Counted from the first letter of the stretch, positions 48,790-57,669 are shown. The stretch is DNA of 64,000 nucleotides from JARBUG01 sp035628915 (GCA_035628915.1 DASPIW010000024.1:62001-126000), one strand, 5' to 3'. The notes: generated from the letters alone by a model not told the origin. Translations and numbers: made by a program.

Positions 48790-51381
48790 ATGGAACTCAT
48801 CCGCTCATTCGATGCACTTTCCCGTCATGACCTCACGCTGGCCGGCGGCAAGGGCGCCAACCTCGGAGCGATGGTGCAGGCGGCCCTGCCCGTGCCCCCC
48901 GGCTTCGTCGTGCTGACACATGCCTACCGGGCGTTCGTGGCGGGAGCGGGGATTCAGGCGGAAATCGAACGGCTCGCCCTGGCCGCAGACGTTGACAGCC
49001 AGGCGTCGCTGGACGCCGCTTCCGCCCTAATTCGAGCGCTGTTCCAACAAAATTCGGTGCCCGGGGAGATCGCGGAAGCGATCACGAGAGCCTATGCGGA
49101 GTTGGGCGGCGGAGCGGTGGCGGTCCGCTCGTCAGCCACGGCCGAAGACCTGCCGGACGCCTCCTTTGCGGGTCAACAGGAGACCTACCTGAACATAAAC
49201 GGGGCGGAGCAGGTGGTCCAGGCCGTCCGGCGCTGCTGGTCGTCGCTGTGGACGGGTCGTGCCCTGGCCTACCGGATCAAGAACGGGATCGCACCGGGCG
49301 ATGTGGCCCTGGCCGCGGTGGTACAGCGGCTCTGCGCCGCCGACGTGGCGGGCGTGCTGTTCACGGCGGATCCCGTCAGCGGGCGCCGGGACCGGATGGT
49401 AATCGACGGCGCGTGGGGGCTCGGCGAATCGGTCGTGAGCGGAATTGTCACACCCGACAACTGGGCGGCCGATGGCAAGACCGGGACAATCCTGCGGGAG
49501 CATGTCGCCGCTAAAGCCGTCATGACGGTCCGCACGGAAAGCGGCACCGAGGAGCGGCCGGTTCCGGAGGATCTGCGGTGCAAGCCCGTTCTGAACGCTG
49601 CGCAGGTGGCAGCCCTGGTTGACCTGGGGCGGCGCACCGCCGCGTTTTTCGGGGCTCCGCAGGATATGGAGTGGGCCATGGCAGGGGGTGAACTCTACCT
49701 GCTCCAGTCGCGTCCGATTACGACGCTTTACCCGCTGCCGGAGCCCGCACCGCCGCCCGGGGCCGGGCTGCGCATCTACGCGACTTTTCAGGGGATGCAG
49801 GGGGTCATGGAACCCCTCTCTCCGGCTGCCTTTTCCATGTTCTACAGCCTGGTGAGAAGGGGCGGACCTGCGTTCCTGGGCCTGAAGCCGGCTCCCGGCG
49901 CTCCGTCGCTGATCACCAAGGCCGCCAGCCGCTTCTACCTCGACATTACCGGACTCCTGCGCTTCGGTCCGGCCCGCACTGCACTGTCCAGCAACACGAT
50001 CGACGGCGCCATGGGTCAGGCCGTAACCGACCTGCTTTCCCGGAACGAAAAGCGGCTGAATCCGGCGTCCGGGGGCAGCGGACATCCAATCAAGTATGTC
50101 AGAAAGACGCTGATTTTGACCGTCGCCGGTCGGGCGCTGCGGACGCTGGTCAGCCCCGATCGTTCGCGGCAGAACACCAAGCGTGTCGTGGAGGCACACA
50201 TCCAGGCGCTGACGGACGAGAGCCGCCGCCTCCGGACCGCGCCGGAACGGGTCGAGTATATCCACAAAGCTCTCGCTTCCCTGTTTGGAGGAGTGGTTGC
50301 GCGCACGGTCCCCGTCTGGCTGTTCAGTGCAGTGGCCCTGAGCCTGGCCAAGAAGAGACTGGCGGCCTGGGGGATCGATCCGGCCCGGTTGGACCCGGTG
50401 GGACGGGCAGTTCCGCACAATCCGACCACGGAGATGGATTTGGCGCTCTGGCAGGTATCGCGTGTGTTGAAGCTTGAAGGCGCGCAACCCCGCGCTGACC
50501 ATCCGGCCATGCAGGAATGGCTCAACCAATACGGGCACCGGGCAGTGCGGGAGGTTGACATCGCCATTCCCCGGTGGTATGAGGACCCGGAGCATATCTT
50601 GCAGGTGGTATCCACCTATATGGCGCAGGAGACGGGTCCGAACGATCCGGAACATCGCTTTGCAAGAGGCGCCGCCGAAGCGGCGGAAGCGATCGCGGGC
50701 ATCACCGGAGAAGTGCGCCGCCGCAAGGGCGCCCTGAGCGCTGCCTTCATCCGGTTGCTCCTCCGGCGGTTCCGGCAGTTGTCCGGCGTTCGGGAGTGGC
50801 ACAAGTTCTACCTCGTACACATGCTGAGTGTGATCAGGCAAGTACTGAGTCAGGCGGGGGTCGATTTGGTCAATGCAGGACGGCTCGATCGGGTCGACGA
50901 CGTGTTCTACCTGGATTTTGACGATCTCACGTCCGACCGGGACCTGCGGCAACTCGCGGCGCAAAACCGGGCCGAATATGACCGGGAATTGAAGCGACGC
51001 GTGGTGCCGCTGGCCATGACCAGCGAAGGCGAGGTTTCGTACGGCGTTCCGCCGGCCGAAGACGGCACGCTGACCGGCACCGGGGCCTCGGCCGGGGTCC
51101 ATGCAGGTGTCGTGCGGGTGATTCTGAACCCGGTGGGGGCACAACTGGAGCACGGGGAAATCCTGGTGGCCCCCGGCACCGACCCGGCATGGACGCCCCT
51201 CTTCCTCACCGCCGGCGCGCTGGTGACGGAGACGGGGGGCATGATCTCCCACGGGTCCGTGGTCGCTCGGGAATACGGCATTCCCGCCGTGGTGGGCGTG
51301 CCGGAAGCGACCACCCGGCTGCGCACCGGCCAACGAGTGCGCGTGGACGGCAGCAAGGGAACCGTAGTGCCGCTCGATTAG
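48790..51381 (+). CDS. rph: Rifampin phosphotransferase-like enzyme (PEP synthase-related, three-domain)
   Basis: 863 residues, close to the 867 of characterised Rph. The N-terminal ATP-grasp domain shows LAGGKGANLGAMVQA, VAVRSSATAEDLPDASFAGQ, FTADPVSG and LYLLQSRPITTLYPLPEP. The middle is helical with the YGHRAVREVDIAIPRWYEDP block. The C-terminal swivelling domain carries the phospho-histidine H821 in GGMISHGSVVAREYGIPAVVG. There is no TIM-barrel PEP-binding domain, which rules out PEP synthase or PPDK. Rph inactivates rifamycins by phosphorylation at the cost of ATP to AMP. Linkage to TetR and a drug pump supports a resistance role. Confidence 0.82.
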   Translation: MELIRSFDALSRHDLTLAGGKGANLGAMVQAALPVPPGFVVLTHAYRAFVAGAGIQAEIERLALAADVDSQASLDAASALIRALFQQNSVPGEIAEAITRAYAELGGGAVAVRSSATAEDLPDASFAGQQETYLNINGAEQVVQAVRRCWSSLWTGRALAYRIKNGIAPGDVALAAVVQRLCAADVAGVLFTADPVSGRRDRMVIDGAWGLGESVVSGIVTPDNWAADGKTGTILREHVAAKAVMTVRTESGTEERPVPEDLRCKPVLNAAQVAALVDLGRRTAAFFGAPQDMEWAMAGGELYLLQSRPITTLYPLPEPAPPPGAGLRIYATFQGMQGVMEPLSPAAFSMFYSLVRRGGPAFLGLKPAPGAPSLITKAASRFYLDITGLLRFGPARTALSSNTIDGAMGQAVTDLLSRNEKRLNPASGGSGHPIKYVRKTLILTVAGRALRTLVSPDRSRQNTKRVVEAHIQALTDESRRLRTAPERVEYIHKALASLFGGVVARTVPVWLFSAVALSLAKKRLAAWGIDPARLDPVGRAVPHNPTTEMDLALWQVSRVLKLEGAQPRADHPAMQEWLNQYGHRAVREVDIAIPRWYEDPEHILQVVSTYMAQETGPNDPEHRFARGAAEAAEAIAGITGEVRRRKGALSAAFIRLLLRRFRQLSGVREWHKFYLVHMLSVIRQVLSQAGVDLVNAGRLDRVDDVFYLDFDDLTSDRDLRQLAAQNRAEYDRELKRRVVPLAMTSEGEVSYGVPPAEDGTLTGTGASAGVHAGVVRVILNPVGAQLEHGEILVAPGTDPAWTPLFLTAGALVTETGGMISHGSVVAREYGIPAVVGVPEATTRLRTGQRVRVDGSKGTVVPLD

Positions 51382-51396
51382 GTGCCATATTGCCAA

Positions 51397-51434
51397 ACGA
51401 ACGCCATTCCTTCCTTGGAGGGAATGGCGTTCGT
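51397..51434. terminator. Bidirectional terminator between rph and the DUF2804 gene
   Basis: A 14-bp perfect stem ACGAACGCCATTCC / GGAATGGCGTTCGT with a ten-base loop, between convergent genes. Confidence 0.8.
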
Positions 51435-51441
51435 CGCGCTG

Positions 51442-52449
51442 CTACCAGCGCGCTTTGTGCTCTTCGGCCCATCCGACCAGATCCTTGACGGCAATTCGCG
51501 CTCCGTCATCGGTGATCAGCGTGCCTGTATACCGCCCGATCATCTGGTGGACTTCGGACCGCAGGATCAGCAAGTCCGTCCTGGCCACCCGCTCAAAGAA
51601 TGGCGCGAACGTGAGATCGACCCGTTCGTTTCGCATGCGCCAGGGCTTCATAAAATCGCCCGGGCTATACACGAACTCAACCGGTTCGTGGAGTTTGCTG
51701 ATGCGCCCATCTAGAAAAACGGCGTTCTCCGTCATGCCGGTGCCGTCCGTCCATTTGCCGCCGAGGTTGACGCCCACCAGCCGGCCGTCCTGCAGCCCGG
51801 AGAAGGCGCCCCAGTTCCACACCGAACTGTACGGCCAGATTCCCCGCCCGAAATCCAGGCAGGCGAACGCTTCTCCCGGCTCAACCGCCAGCACCCGCCC
51901 GCCGAGGCGAATCTGGCCTGAAACAGGCAGGCAGAGCTGCTTGGAGGTAAACTGAAACCGGTCGTGCGCCCACGGAATGACCACATTCATCGTTTCGTGC
52001 CCGGGCGGGCGCGCGACCAACAAATCCGCCTCCATAGGGGCGCCCCCGAACAGGGGGCTTGCTACGGAAATGCGCGTCGCATCTGCCTCGTCGACCAGCG
52101 CGCATGTCAGATTGCGATGTCGAAATGCCGTTTGCCCCGCCACCGTCTCCGGCAGGACGACGCCCCGCCCCAGGGGGTTCATCACGGTCAGTTCATGGAA
52201 GTGCTTGGTGGCATACTCAAGAAAATAGACAAAGACGACGGCCATGTAGTCCAGGTTGGACAGCGTTATGGAAAAGAGAAATCGGTCGGTGGTGATGCAC
52301 CAGTAGTTCCAGCGCTTCTTCCGAAGCCACGCCCCCCGGAGGTTGCACGTATGTACCGGGTGCCGGGACCAGCCTACAGCCCCCGCGTTCAGTCGCCCCG
52401 TGTCGTCGCACAGCCGGACCGGCTGGGTTAGCTCGCGTTCCGCAGTCAT
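51442..52449 (-). CDS. DUF2804 family protein
   Basis: 335 residues from ATG 52449 behind GGAGGTG. DUF2804 features: GWSRHPVHTCNLRGAWLRKKRWNYWCI near the start, then NPLGRGVVLPE, and the C-terminal GRGIWPYSSVWNWGAFSG, VGVNLGGKWTDGTGMTENAVFLDG. The family has a lipocalin-like beta fold resembling hydroxysteroid-hydratase relatives; no biochemical role is established. No signal peptide. It appears monocistronic. Confidence 0.85.
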   Translation of the reverse strand: MTAERELTQPVRLCDDTGRLNAGAVGWSRHPVHTCNLRGAWLRKKRWNYWCITTDRFLFSITLSNLDYMAVVFVYFLEYATKHFHELTVMNPLGRGVVLPETVAGQTAFRHRNLTCALVDEADATRISVASPLFGGAPMEADLLVARPPGHETMNVVIPWAHDRFQFTSKQLCLPVSGQIRLGGRVLAVEPGEAFACLDFGRGIWPYSSVWNWGAFSGLQDGRLVGVNLGGKWTDGTGMTENAVFLDGRISKLHEPVEFVYSPGDFMKPWRMRNERVDLTFAPFFERVARTDLLILRSEVHQMIGRYTGTLITDDGARIAVKDLVGWAEEHKARW

Positions 52450-52847
52450 CGCCGGCACCTCCTCTGTTCAGGGAAAAAGGAGCAGGGAGCAAGACTTGCG
52501 TCCCGCCCCCTGCATCAGCGCGATGGGGTCACCACTCCCCATCGCTTCCGGCACCAGGGGTCACCACTCCCTCATGCCGTCCTGTTCGGTTCCGCACTCT
52601 CCTCCGCGTCCCGCTGCACCGCTACAACAGAGCGCGTTGAAAAGCCGAGCCGCTTTTGGCGACTACGCAGCATTATATCATGTTTGCAAGAGGCATGTGA
52701 GAACATTTTGGGCTACTCGAGGTGACCTGACCAGACTTATGCCCCAGCCCGGTGCGTCTTTTCGGCTCATCAGCACCATGGACCCTGCAACTTCTGCGGT
52801 CCTTCCGAATAGCCATACAGCGACTGAACCGGAAAGGCGGGGCGCCA
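52450..52847. other. 398-base intergenic region with a short direct repeat and hairpin
   Basis: GGGGTCACCACTCCC occurs twice, at 52525-52539 and 52557-52571. The first copy is embedded in a hairpin GCGATGGGG / CCCCATCGC (52520-52545). The rest, more AT-rich around 52660-52720, should contain the promoters of the divergent DUF2804 and zinc-ribbon genes, but none is clear enough to call. Confidence 0.5.
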
Positions 52848-53006
52848 ATGAGTCAGCAGCAGCGCTGCGTCTGGTGCGGCGAGCCGTTGGATCGGGCGGG
52901 CGCCGGCAAGCACAAGACCTTCTGCCGGGAATGCCATGAAACGTTCGAACGGGAGAAGCAGCGCCCCTACCATACCCAGGACGAACGGCATGCCTATCCG
53001 GAGTAA
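52848..53006 (+). CDS. Small zinc-ribbon protein
   Basis: 52 residues. Two CxxC knuckles are spaced for one zinc: CVWCGEPLD near the start and FCRECHETFE in the middle, with a charged C-terminal tail. AAAGGCGGGG precedes the ATG. A perfect palindromic terminator follows. Its role is unknown; small zinc ribbons often bind nucleic acid or proteins. Confidence 0.7.
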   Translation: MSQQQRCVWCGEPLDRAGAGKHKTFCRECHETFEREKQRPYHTQDERHAYPE

Positions 53007-53011
53007 ATGAG

Positions 53012-53037
53012 CAAGGCCACCCGCGCGGGTGGCCTTG
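53012..53037. terminator. Bidirectional palindromic terminator
   Basis: A perfect 13-bp inverted repeat CAAGGCCACCCGC / GCGGGTGGCCTTG between the convergent zinc-ribbon and cyclophilin genes. Confidence 0.75.
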
Positions 53038-53040
53038 TGA

Positions 53041-53577
53041 TTACTCTTCGTCGATGGTCACACCGTCAATGCGGATCGCTTCCTGCGGGCGGCTCATTTC
53101 GCCGTGGGGCGCCCGACCGACGGGTACGGAGGCCAGCGCTTCCACAACGTCCATGCCCTGGACGACCCGGCCGAACTGCGTGTAGTTGGGGTAACGGTCA
53201 AGATTCCGCGAGTCGCTGCCGCTGCAGATAAAGAACTGGCTGCCGTTGGTGTTGGGCCCCGCGTTCGCCATGGCGACCATGCCGGGCTCGTAGGAGTGCC
53301 GCGGCGGCAGTTCGTCGGCAAAGCGGTAGCCGGGGCCGCCGGTGCCGGTGCCCGTGGGATCGCCGGTCTGAATCATGAACGTCCGGATGACCCGGTGGAA
53401 GGGCACGCCGTCGTAAAAGCCCTCGCGGGCCAGGAATACGAAGTTGTTGACGGTCTTCGGCGACTCGCTGGCCAGCAGTTCCAACCGAATGTCGCCCTTG
53501 GTCGTTTTGAGGGTCGCGAAGTATTTCTTCTCCGCGTTGATCTGCATGGCGGGCGAAGCGCTCCACTGCTTATGCAT
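53041..53577 (-). CDS. Peptidyl-prolyl cis-trans isomerase, cyclophilin type
   Basis: 178 residues from ATG 53577, with GGAGGT upstream. Cyclophilin motifs: the active-site FHRVIRTFMIQTGDPTGTGTGGPGY, MANAGPNTNGSQFFI and FGRVVQGMDVVEAL. The catalytic arginine is in FHRVI. No signal peptide, so it is cytoplasmic. It accelerates proline isomerisation in folding. It follows the MscS gene by about 30 bases and may be co-transcribed. Confidence 0.94.
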   Translation of the reverse strand: MHKQWSASPAMQINAEKKYFATLKTTKGDIRLELLASESPKTVNNFVFLAREGFYDGVPFHRVIRTFMIQTGDPTGTGTGGPGYRFADELPPRHSYEPGMVAMANAGPNTNGSQFFICSGSDSRNLDRYPNYTQFGRVVQGMDVVEALASVPVGRAPHGEMSRPQEAIRIDGVTIDEE

Positions 53578-53607
53578 GGGGTACCTCCAAGTCATCAGGT
53601 TACGGCT

Positions 53608-54759
53608 CTATGCCTGATTGGTATGCTTCCCCATCTCCCGCCGAATCTCCTCTCCCGCCTCGGTTTCGAATGTGAGACGGACATCGCGCTTCGGGAAGGG
53701 GATCTCGATACCCGCCTCGCGGAGGGCGGTCAGGATCTTGCTGTTCAACTCGTCGGCAATGCGGAACCGTTCCTTGTATGATGCGACCCAGGCGGACATG
53801 AAGAGGTCGAGGCCGCTTTCGCCGAACCGGGTAAACCAGACGCCAGGTGCCGGGTCTTTCAGCACCTCCGGGTGGGCGGACATAACATCGAGCAGGACGG
53901 CCTTGGCCCGATCCACATCTGTGCCGTAGCTGACGGAGATGGTCTGGCGAATGGCCGCACTGGGGTCGGGCAGTGCGTAGTTGATGACCCGGCTGTTTGC
54001 CATGTCCTTATTGGGCACCACCAGGGCGTTGCCGTCGAACTGCTTGATGCGGGTGGAGCGGAGGCCAATCTCAACCACTTCGCCCACCTTTCCGTCGGCC
54101 AGTTCAATGACGTCCCCGATGCGAAACGGCCTGTCGACCAGAATGACAAAGCCGCCCAGCATGTTGGAGAGCGTCTCCTGTGCGGCCAGGGCTACAGCCA
54201 GCGACGCCACGCCCGCAGTGGTCACCAGAGCGGTAATGGGGTAGCCGAACTCCTCGAAGATGATCGAGGCGGCGATGAAGTAGAGCAGCAGTGAGAGGAT
54301 GCGGCGGAACAACGGCAGCAGTTCTTCGTCCCAGGTGCTCTGGCTGCGGGTGGCCAGCCCGTGGATGTACCAGTCCAGGATCGCTTTCAGCATGGCGTTA
54401 GCCAGTGCGGTGACAGCCAGGATCACCAGGGCTATCGCGATCTTGACGGCCCAGCCGAACTCGACGGCGTAGGCTCCGCCCGCCTGGAAGGCGACTATGC
54501 GGTTTGCCAGGGCCTGCAGAGACATGCGCAGGCCGAGAGCGAGCACGGTGAGCCGCACCGGACCTGCCGCTGCCTTGACCAGCTTGTCGTCCAGCAGCGT
54601 GTTGGTCCGGGCTGTGAACAGGGGCATGATACTCCGCATCAGGCGCCGGGCCAGTGCCGCGGCAACCCAGGTAATGATCAGATAGAGGCCGAAGACGGCC
54701 CAGTCCATCCAGCGGCTGAGCCAGACAGCGTACGCGAGGTCGATCCAATATTGCAGCAT
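53608..54759 (-). CDS. Mechanosensitive ion channel (MscS family)
   Basis: 383 residues with about five N-terminal membrane segments. The pore-lining helix and the beta domain are clear: ASLAVALAAQETLSNMLGGFVILVDRPFRIGDVIE, then VGEVVEIGLRSTRIKQFDGNALVVPNKDMANSRVINY. The C-terminal alpha/beta vestibule ends in a charged tail. It opens to release solutes on osmotic downshock. Confidence 0.93.
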   Translation of the reverse strand: MLQYWIDLAYAVWLSRWMDWAVFGLYLIITWVAAALARRLMRSIMPLFTARTNTLLDDKLVKAAAGPVRLTVLALGLRMSLQALANRIVAFQAGGAYAVEFGWAVKIAIALVILAVTALANAMLKAILDWYIHGLATRSQSTWDEELLPLFRRILSLLLYFIAASIIFEEFGYPITALVTTAGVASLAVALAAQETLSNMLGGFVILVDRPFRIGDVIELADGKVGEVVEIGLRSTRIKQFDGNALVVPNKDMANSRVINYALPDPSAAIRQTISVSYGTDVDRAKAVLLDVMSAHPEVLKDPAPGVWFTRFGESGLDLFMSAWVASYKERFRIADELNSKILTALREAGIEIPFPKRDVRLTFETEAGEEIRREMGKHTNQA

Positions 54760-54806
54760 GTGTCTCCCCCCCAGTACATTCTAGGGGCTCAGGGGGGAAG
54801 GCACAA

Positions 54807-54835
54807 GGCCGGCCCCCTTTGTCGGGGAACCGGCC
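54807..54835 (-). terminator. Terminator of the truncated comA transcript
   Basis: GGCCGG / CCGGCC outer arms with inner CCCC/GGGG pairing, followed on the minus strand by TTGTGCC; seven bases after the stop of the proline-rich gene. Confidence 0.65.
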
Positions 54836-54841
54836 CGGGTA

Positions 54842-55237
54842 CTAGCCTTCGGGGCGCGGGTTCTGCATGGTCCGGACCTGATTGCCCGGGTCAAACGGGG
54901 CCACGTGGGGCACAGGGCGGAAGAGCCCGCCGCCGCACGGCCCACCGGAGACGAGTTCGTCCGGCGGACCGGGCATCTTGGGCACGCCGGGGATTTCCGG
55001 CGGCAGCATGATGCCTCCATCGGCAGCGCCGGCCGCCTGGATGAACGAGTGGCCTGCCGGCGTGTGGGCAATGGGCACGCCGTAGGCCGCCAGTCCGGCC
55101 AGCGGCGAGGACGCAGCTGCGTCAGGGCCGCCGGGATGAAGCGGCAGCCCCGGCATGCGGGGCAACGAGACGGTGGGGACCCGCGACCGCCCGTGGGCGA
55201 ATACCGGTCCGGGCCAGCCGGGAAACCAGCCTGCCAT
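54842..55237 (-). CDS. Proline/glycine-rich hypothetical protein
   Basis: 131 residues, rich in Pro, Gly and Ala (MAGWFPGWPGPVFAHGRSRVP, then repeats such as PEIPGVPKMPGPPDEL). No membrane segment or known domain. The ATG lies two bases beyond the comA stop, so the two genes are co-transcribed. In a spore former such a composition is compatible with a coat or structural protein, but that is a guess. Confidence 0.6.
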   Translation of the reverse strand: MAGWFPGWPGPVFAHGRSRVPTVSLPRMPGLPLHPGGPDAAASSPLAGLAAYGVPIAHTPAGHSFIQAAGAADGGIMLPPEIPGVPKMPGPPDELVSGGPCGGGLFRPVPHVAPFDPGNQVRTMQNPRPEG

Positions 55238-55239
55238 CG

Positions 55240-55773
55240 TTACAGGACTCCCCTTTCTTCCCGTTCCAGAGCCAGCCGCAAGGTGTCGCCCCGCAGCCCC
55301 AGGCGCAGGGATTCCACGGCCAGGGCTTCCTCCGGCTGGATGTTGCCCAGGTTCACGTCGGGTCCGAACCGGGCGATCAACGCTTCCTGCTGGGATTTCA
55401 GCGGGGCCTCCCATATCAGCACGCTCGGGTCAGGGATGCCGGCGGCCACCCGGTCCAGGTCGTCGCCACGCAGGCGCCCCTGGGCATCGTAGAAGCCGAC
55501 GCCTTTGCCGCTTTCGCGCCCTTCCACGATCACCTTCTCGGCGCCGGCGCTCAGGTCGGCCAGGACCTGCGCGATCGCGTCATCCGGATCGAGTTCGGCG
55601 CCGGACTCTTTCTTGCCGACTTCGGTGACAACCCGGAACCCGTATGCCAGGGCAAGGTCAACGGCCCGGTGGCGCTGATCAGTCGTGAGCGTAATGGTGC
55701 CGTCGCTCACTTCGATGAGTGTCTTGCCGATACCAATGGATGGATATCGTCCTACCGTTGGTTGCCGCCCCAT
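55240..55773 (-). pseudogene. comA: Phosphosulfolactate synthase (ComA), 5'-truncated at the junction of an inserted element
   Basis: The C-terminal part is clearly ComA: LIEVSDGTITL, then FRVVTEVGKKESG, VIVEGRESGKGVGFYDAQGRL and PDPSVLIWEAPLKSQQEALIARFGPDVNLGNIQPEEAL. ComA enzymes are about 250-280 residues; the first 100 or so residues (early strands of the TIM barrel) are missing. Upstream of GKTLIEVSDG the sequence becomes unrelated (MGRQPTVGRYPSI). The serine recombinase gene starts 160 bases away. ComA joins sulfite and PEP to phosphosulfolactate; in Bacillus the homologue YitD belongs to sulfolactate synthesis for spores. The missing 5' half may lie beyond the right edge, at the far end of the element. 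Confidence 0.82.
55700..55760. other. Candidate recombinase attachment junction
   Basis: Similarity to ComA ends in this interval. An imperfect inverted repeat CGATACCA (55728-55735) / TGGATATCG (55741-55749) lies at the break, as expected for one half of a serine-integrase att site. The exact core cannot be fixed without the other junction. Confidence 0.45.
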
Positions 55774-55798
55774 ACTCCTCTCACCGGGAGGGGTCGGC

Positions 55799-55978
55799 AT
55801 GGCAAAGGTACTGGTTCCAATTCGCCCATACTTCGAGTGCGTTGAGTCGCGCTACGCTGACGATGCCTCTGCCTGGGACAAAGCGATTGCTGCGATTGCC
55901 ACTGAATTGGCCCGGCGGGGGGGTGCGGGCCGGTGTCAAAGCGACGGCAGTTCCACCGACAGCAGCAACTCCCGGTAG
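55799..55978 (+). CDS. Small ORF preceding the recombinase gene
   Basis: 59 residues from ATG, with GGGAGGGG about six bases upstream (MAKVLVPIRPYFECVESRYA...). It overlaps the recombinase start by 46 bases in another frame. No family recognised. It may be a leader or a coupled small protein; the frame could also be chance. Confidence 0.4.
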   Translation: MAKVLVPIRPYFECVESRYADDASAWDKAIAAIATELARRGGAGRCQSDGSSTDSSNSR

Positions 55979-57669
55979 CAGCCTTTGACCTCAAGTCGTA
56001 CCGCCACCCGAAGGGATATGTGCGGGTATCCACGGATGAACAGGCCGAGGAAGGGACGTCGATCGACGTCCAAATCCGGCAGATTCGGCACTATGCTGAG
56101 CTCTATGGTTTTCCTCTATCTGAGTCAGATATCTACATAGATGACGGCTGGTCGGGCAAGGACTTGAACCGACCGGCGCTGACAAGACTGCGCGCGGATT
56201 CCCGCGCCGGGCTGGTGGACTGTGTGCTTGTGACTAAGCTGGATCGGTTCTCCCGCAACCTCCGTGACACCGTCAATCTGTGCCTCGGCGAGTGGCAGGA
56301 CGAGGCGGAACCGAACCGCCATGTCGCTCTCAAATCGATCACTGAGCCCTTTGACACGCACACCGATTTCGGGCGCATGGTCTTTGGGCTTCTGGCCATG
56401 TTTGCCGAGTTCGAGCGCCGGCGCATCGCTGAGCGAACCTGGTCGGGCAAGACCAACCGGGCCGAGGCCGGGCGCAATGCCGGACACCGGCCGGCCTACG
56501 GGTTTCGACTGGTGGAGGCGCCCGAAGGAAAGGGGAGCCTTTTTGCGGTCATTCCGGAAGAGGCAGCAGTCATTCGCAAGATCTGCGATTTCTATTTACA
56601 GGGGATGGGAGACCAGCAGATAGCCCGCCGGCTTAACGAGGATGGCATGCGGTTTCGCGGGGGAACACTCTGGATGGCCCAGCATGTGGCCCGCATTCTT
56701 TCCAATCCACTCATCGCTGGCCAGTACGCTTACGGTCGGCGAACCGTGGGACCTGGCGGATCGACCGTACAGCTGCCCCAATCGGAATGGGTGGTCAGCA
56801 GGGACCCGGCGATTCCCGAGCCGATTCTGTCACCCGCCCTGTTCGCGCGAATTCGACAGGAGCGGGCCGGGCGCCGGTCCCAGGGGCGGCGCCCCGCTGC
56901 TTCCCGCCTGCTTAGCGGGCTGCTGCGGTGCGGCCGCTGCGGCTCTGCCTGCGGCGTGAAGACATGTGGTCCCGGGGTCGACTATCGGTACTACCGCTGC
57001 TTGAAGCGGAAGCAGTCAGGGACGCTCGCTTGCAGCCAGCCCAACATCCGGGCCGACGAACTTGATGCCCAAGTCGAGGCCGCGATCGGCGCGATTCTCG
57101 CTGCCTCAGCAGGCGAGCTGCGAGAGATGCTCCGGCATCACGCCCACCACCGTCGCCAGGAACTCGGCGAGCGGTTGCGAGACCTGGAAAACCTGGTACG
57201 AAACCTGCAGCGGACCAGACAGAACTACTATGGGTGGCTGGAACGAGGAGAGCTGCGTCCCGATGCGGTCCAGGAGCGACTCGATGCGCTCGACCAGGAG
57301 TTGGCCGCTCTGACCACGGACAGCCATCGCCTGAAGGCCGAGATCGCCGGGTTGTCTGCATCTGACCGTGATGCGTGGGTTGGGGGGGACCTGACCCATC
57401 CATGGACCGTGCTGCCCGCACCGACAAAACGTCGTCTGGCAGCCCTATTGATCCGCGATGTCACGGTGGACGGACGCAGGGTCGGCATCGCCTGGCGGCA
57501 CCCGGCCCATGACGTCAGGTTTGTTTCGCCTTCGCGAGTTGATGCGAGGAATCTGGGCAGTCCCACCGACCTGTTGTGCAGGGACGAACCCGCCCCCACT
57601 GAGACAGTAAGCGAGGCGAAGCAACGTGACTCGCAGCAGCAACACCGTTCAAAACACTCCGCTCGATGA
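55933..57669 (+). CDS. Large serine recombinase / site-specific integrase
   Basis: 578 residues. The resolvase catalytic domain has the nucleophile S33 in YVRVSTDEQ, with the partner arginines in DRFSRNLRD and EFERRRIAERT. A recombinase domain follows (GHRPAYGFRLVEAPEG, RRLNEDGMRFRGG), then a zinc ribbon (LLRCGRCGSACGVKTCG...YYRCLKR...LACSQPNI) and a coiled coil (about residues 390-460). This is the architecture of integrases such as phiC31 and of SpoIVCA of the skin element. It starts at GTG and reads away from the truncated comA. It marks the left end of a mobile element that continues to the right. Confidence 0.95.
   Translation: MSKRRQFHRQQQLPVAAFDLKSYRHPKGYVRVSTDEQAEEGTSIDVQIRQIRHYAELYGFPLSESDIYIDDGWSGKDLNRPALTRLRADSRAGLVDCVLVTKLDRFSRNLRDTVNLCLGEWQDEAEPNRHVALKSITEPFDTHTDFGRMVFGLLAMFAEFERRRIAERTWSGKTNRAEAGRNAGHRPAYGFRLVEAPEGKGSLFAVIPEEAAVIRKICDFYLQGMGDQQIARRLNEDGMRFRGGTLWMAQHVARILSNPLIAGQYAYGRRTVGPGGSTVQLPQSEWVVSRDPAIPEPILSPALFARIRQERAGRRSQGRRPAASRLLSGLLRCGRCGSACGVKTCGPGVDYRYYRCLKRKQSGTLACSQPNIRADELDAQVEAAIGAILAASAGELREMLRHHAHHRRQELGERLRDLENLVRNLQRTRQNYYGWLERGELRPDAVQERLDALDQELAALTTDSHRLKAEIAGLSASDRDAWVGGDLTHPWTVLPAPTKRRLAALLIRDVTVDGRRVGIAWRHPAHDVRFVSPSRVDARNLGSPTDLLCRDEPAPTETVSEAKQRDSQQQHRSKHSAR

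Noticed and set aside
48790..51381. PEP synthase or pyruvate phosphate dikinase
   Set aside because: The C-terminal TIM-barrel PEP-binding domain is absent and the length and middle domain fit rifampin phosphotransferase-like enzymes.
49132..51396. 754-residue minus-strand ORF under the Rph-like gene
   Set aside because: Antisense shadow of the phosphotransferase; no ribosome binding site or known domain.
52525..52571. CRISPR-like direct repeat
   Set aside because: Only two copies of a 15-base word, one of them inside a hairpin; no array or cas genes.
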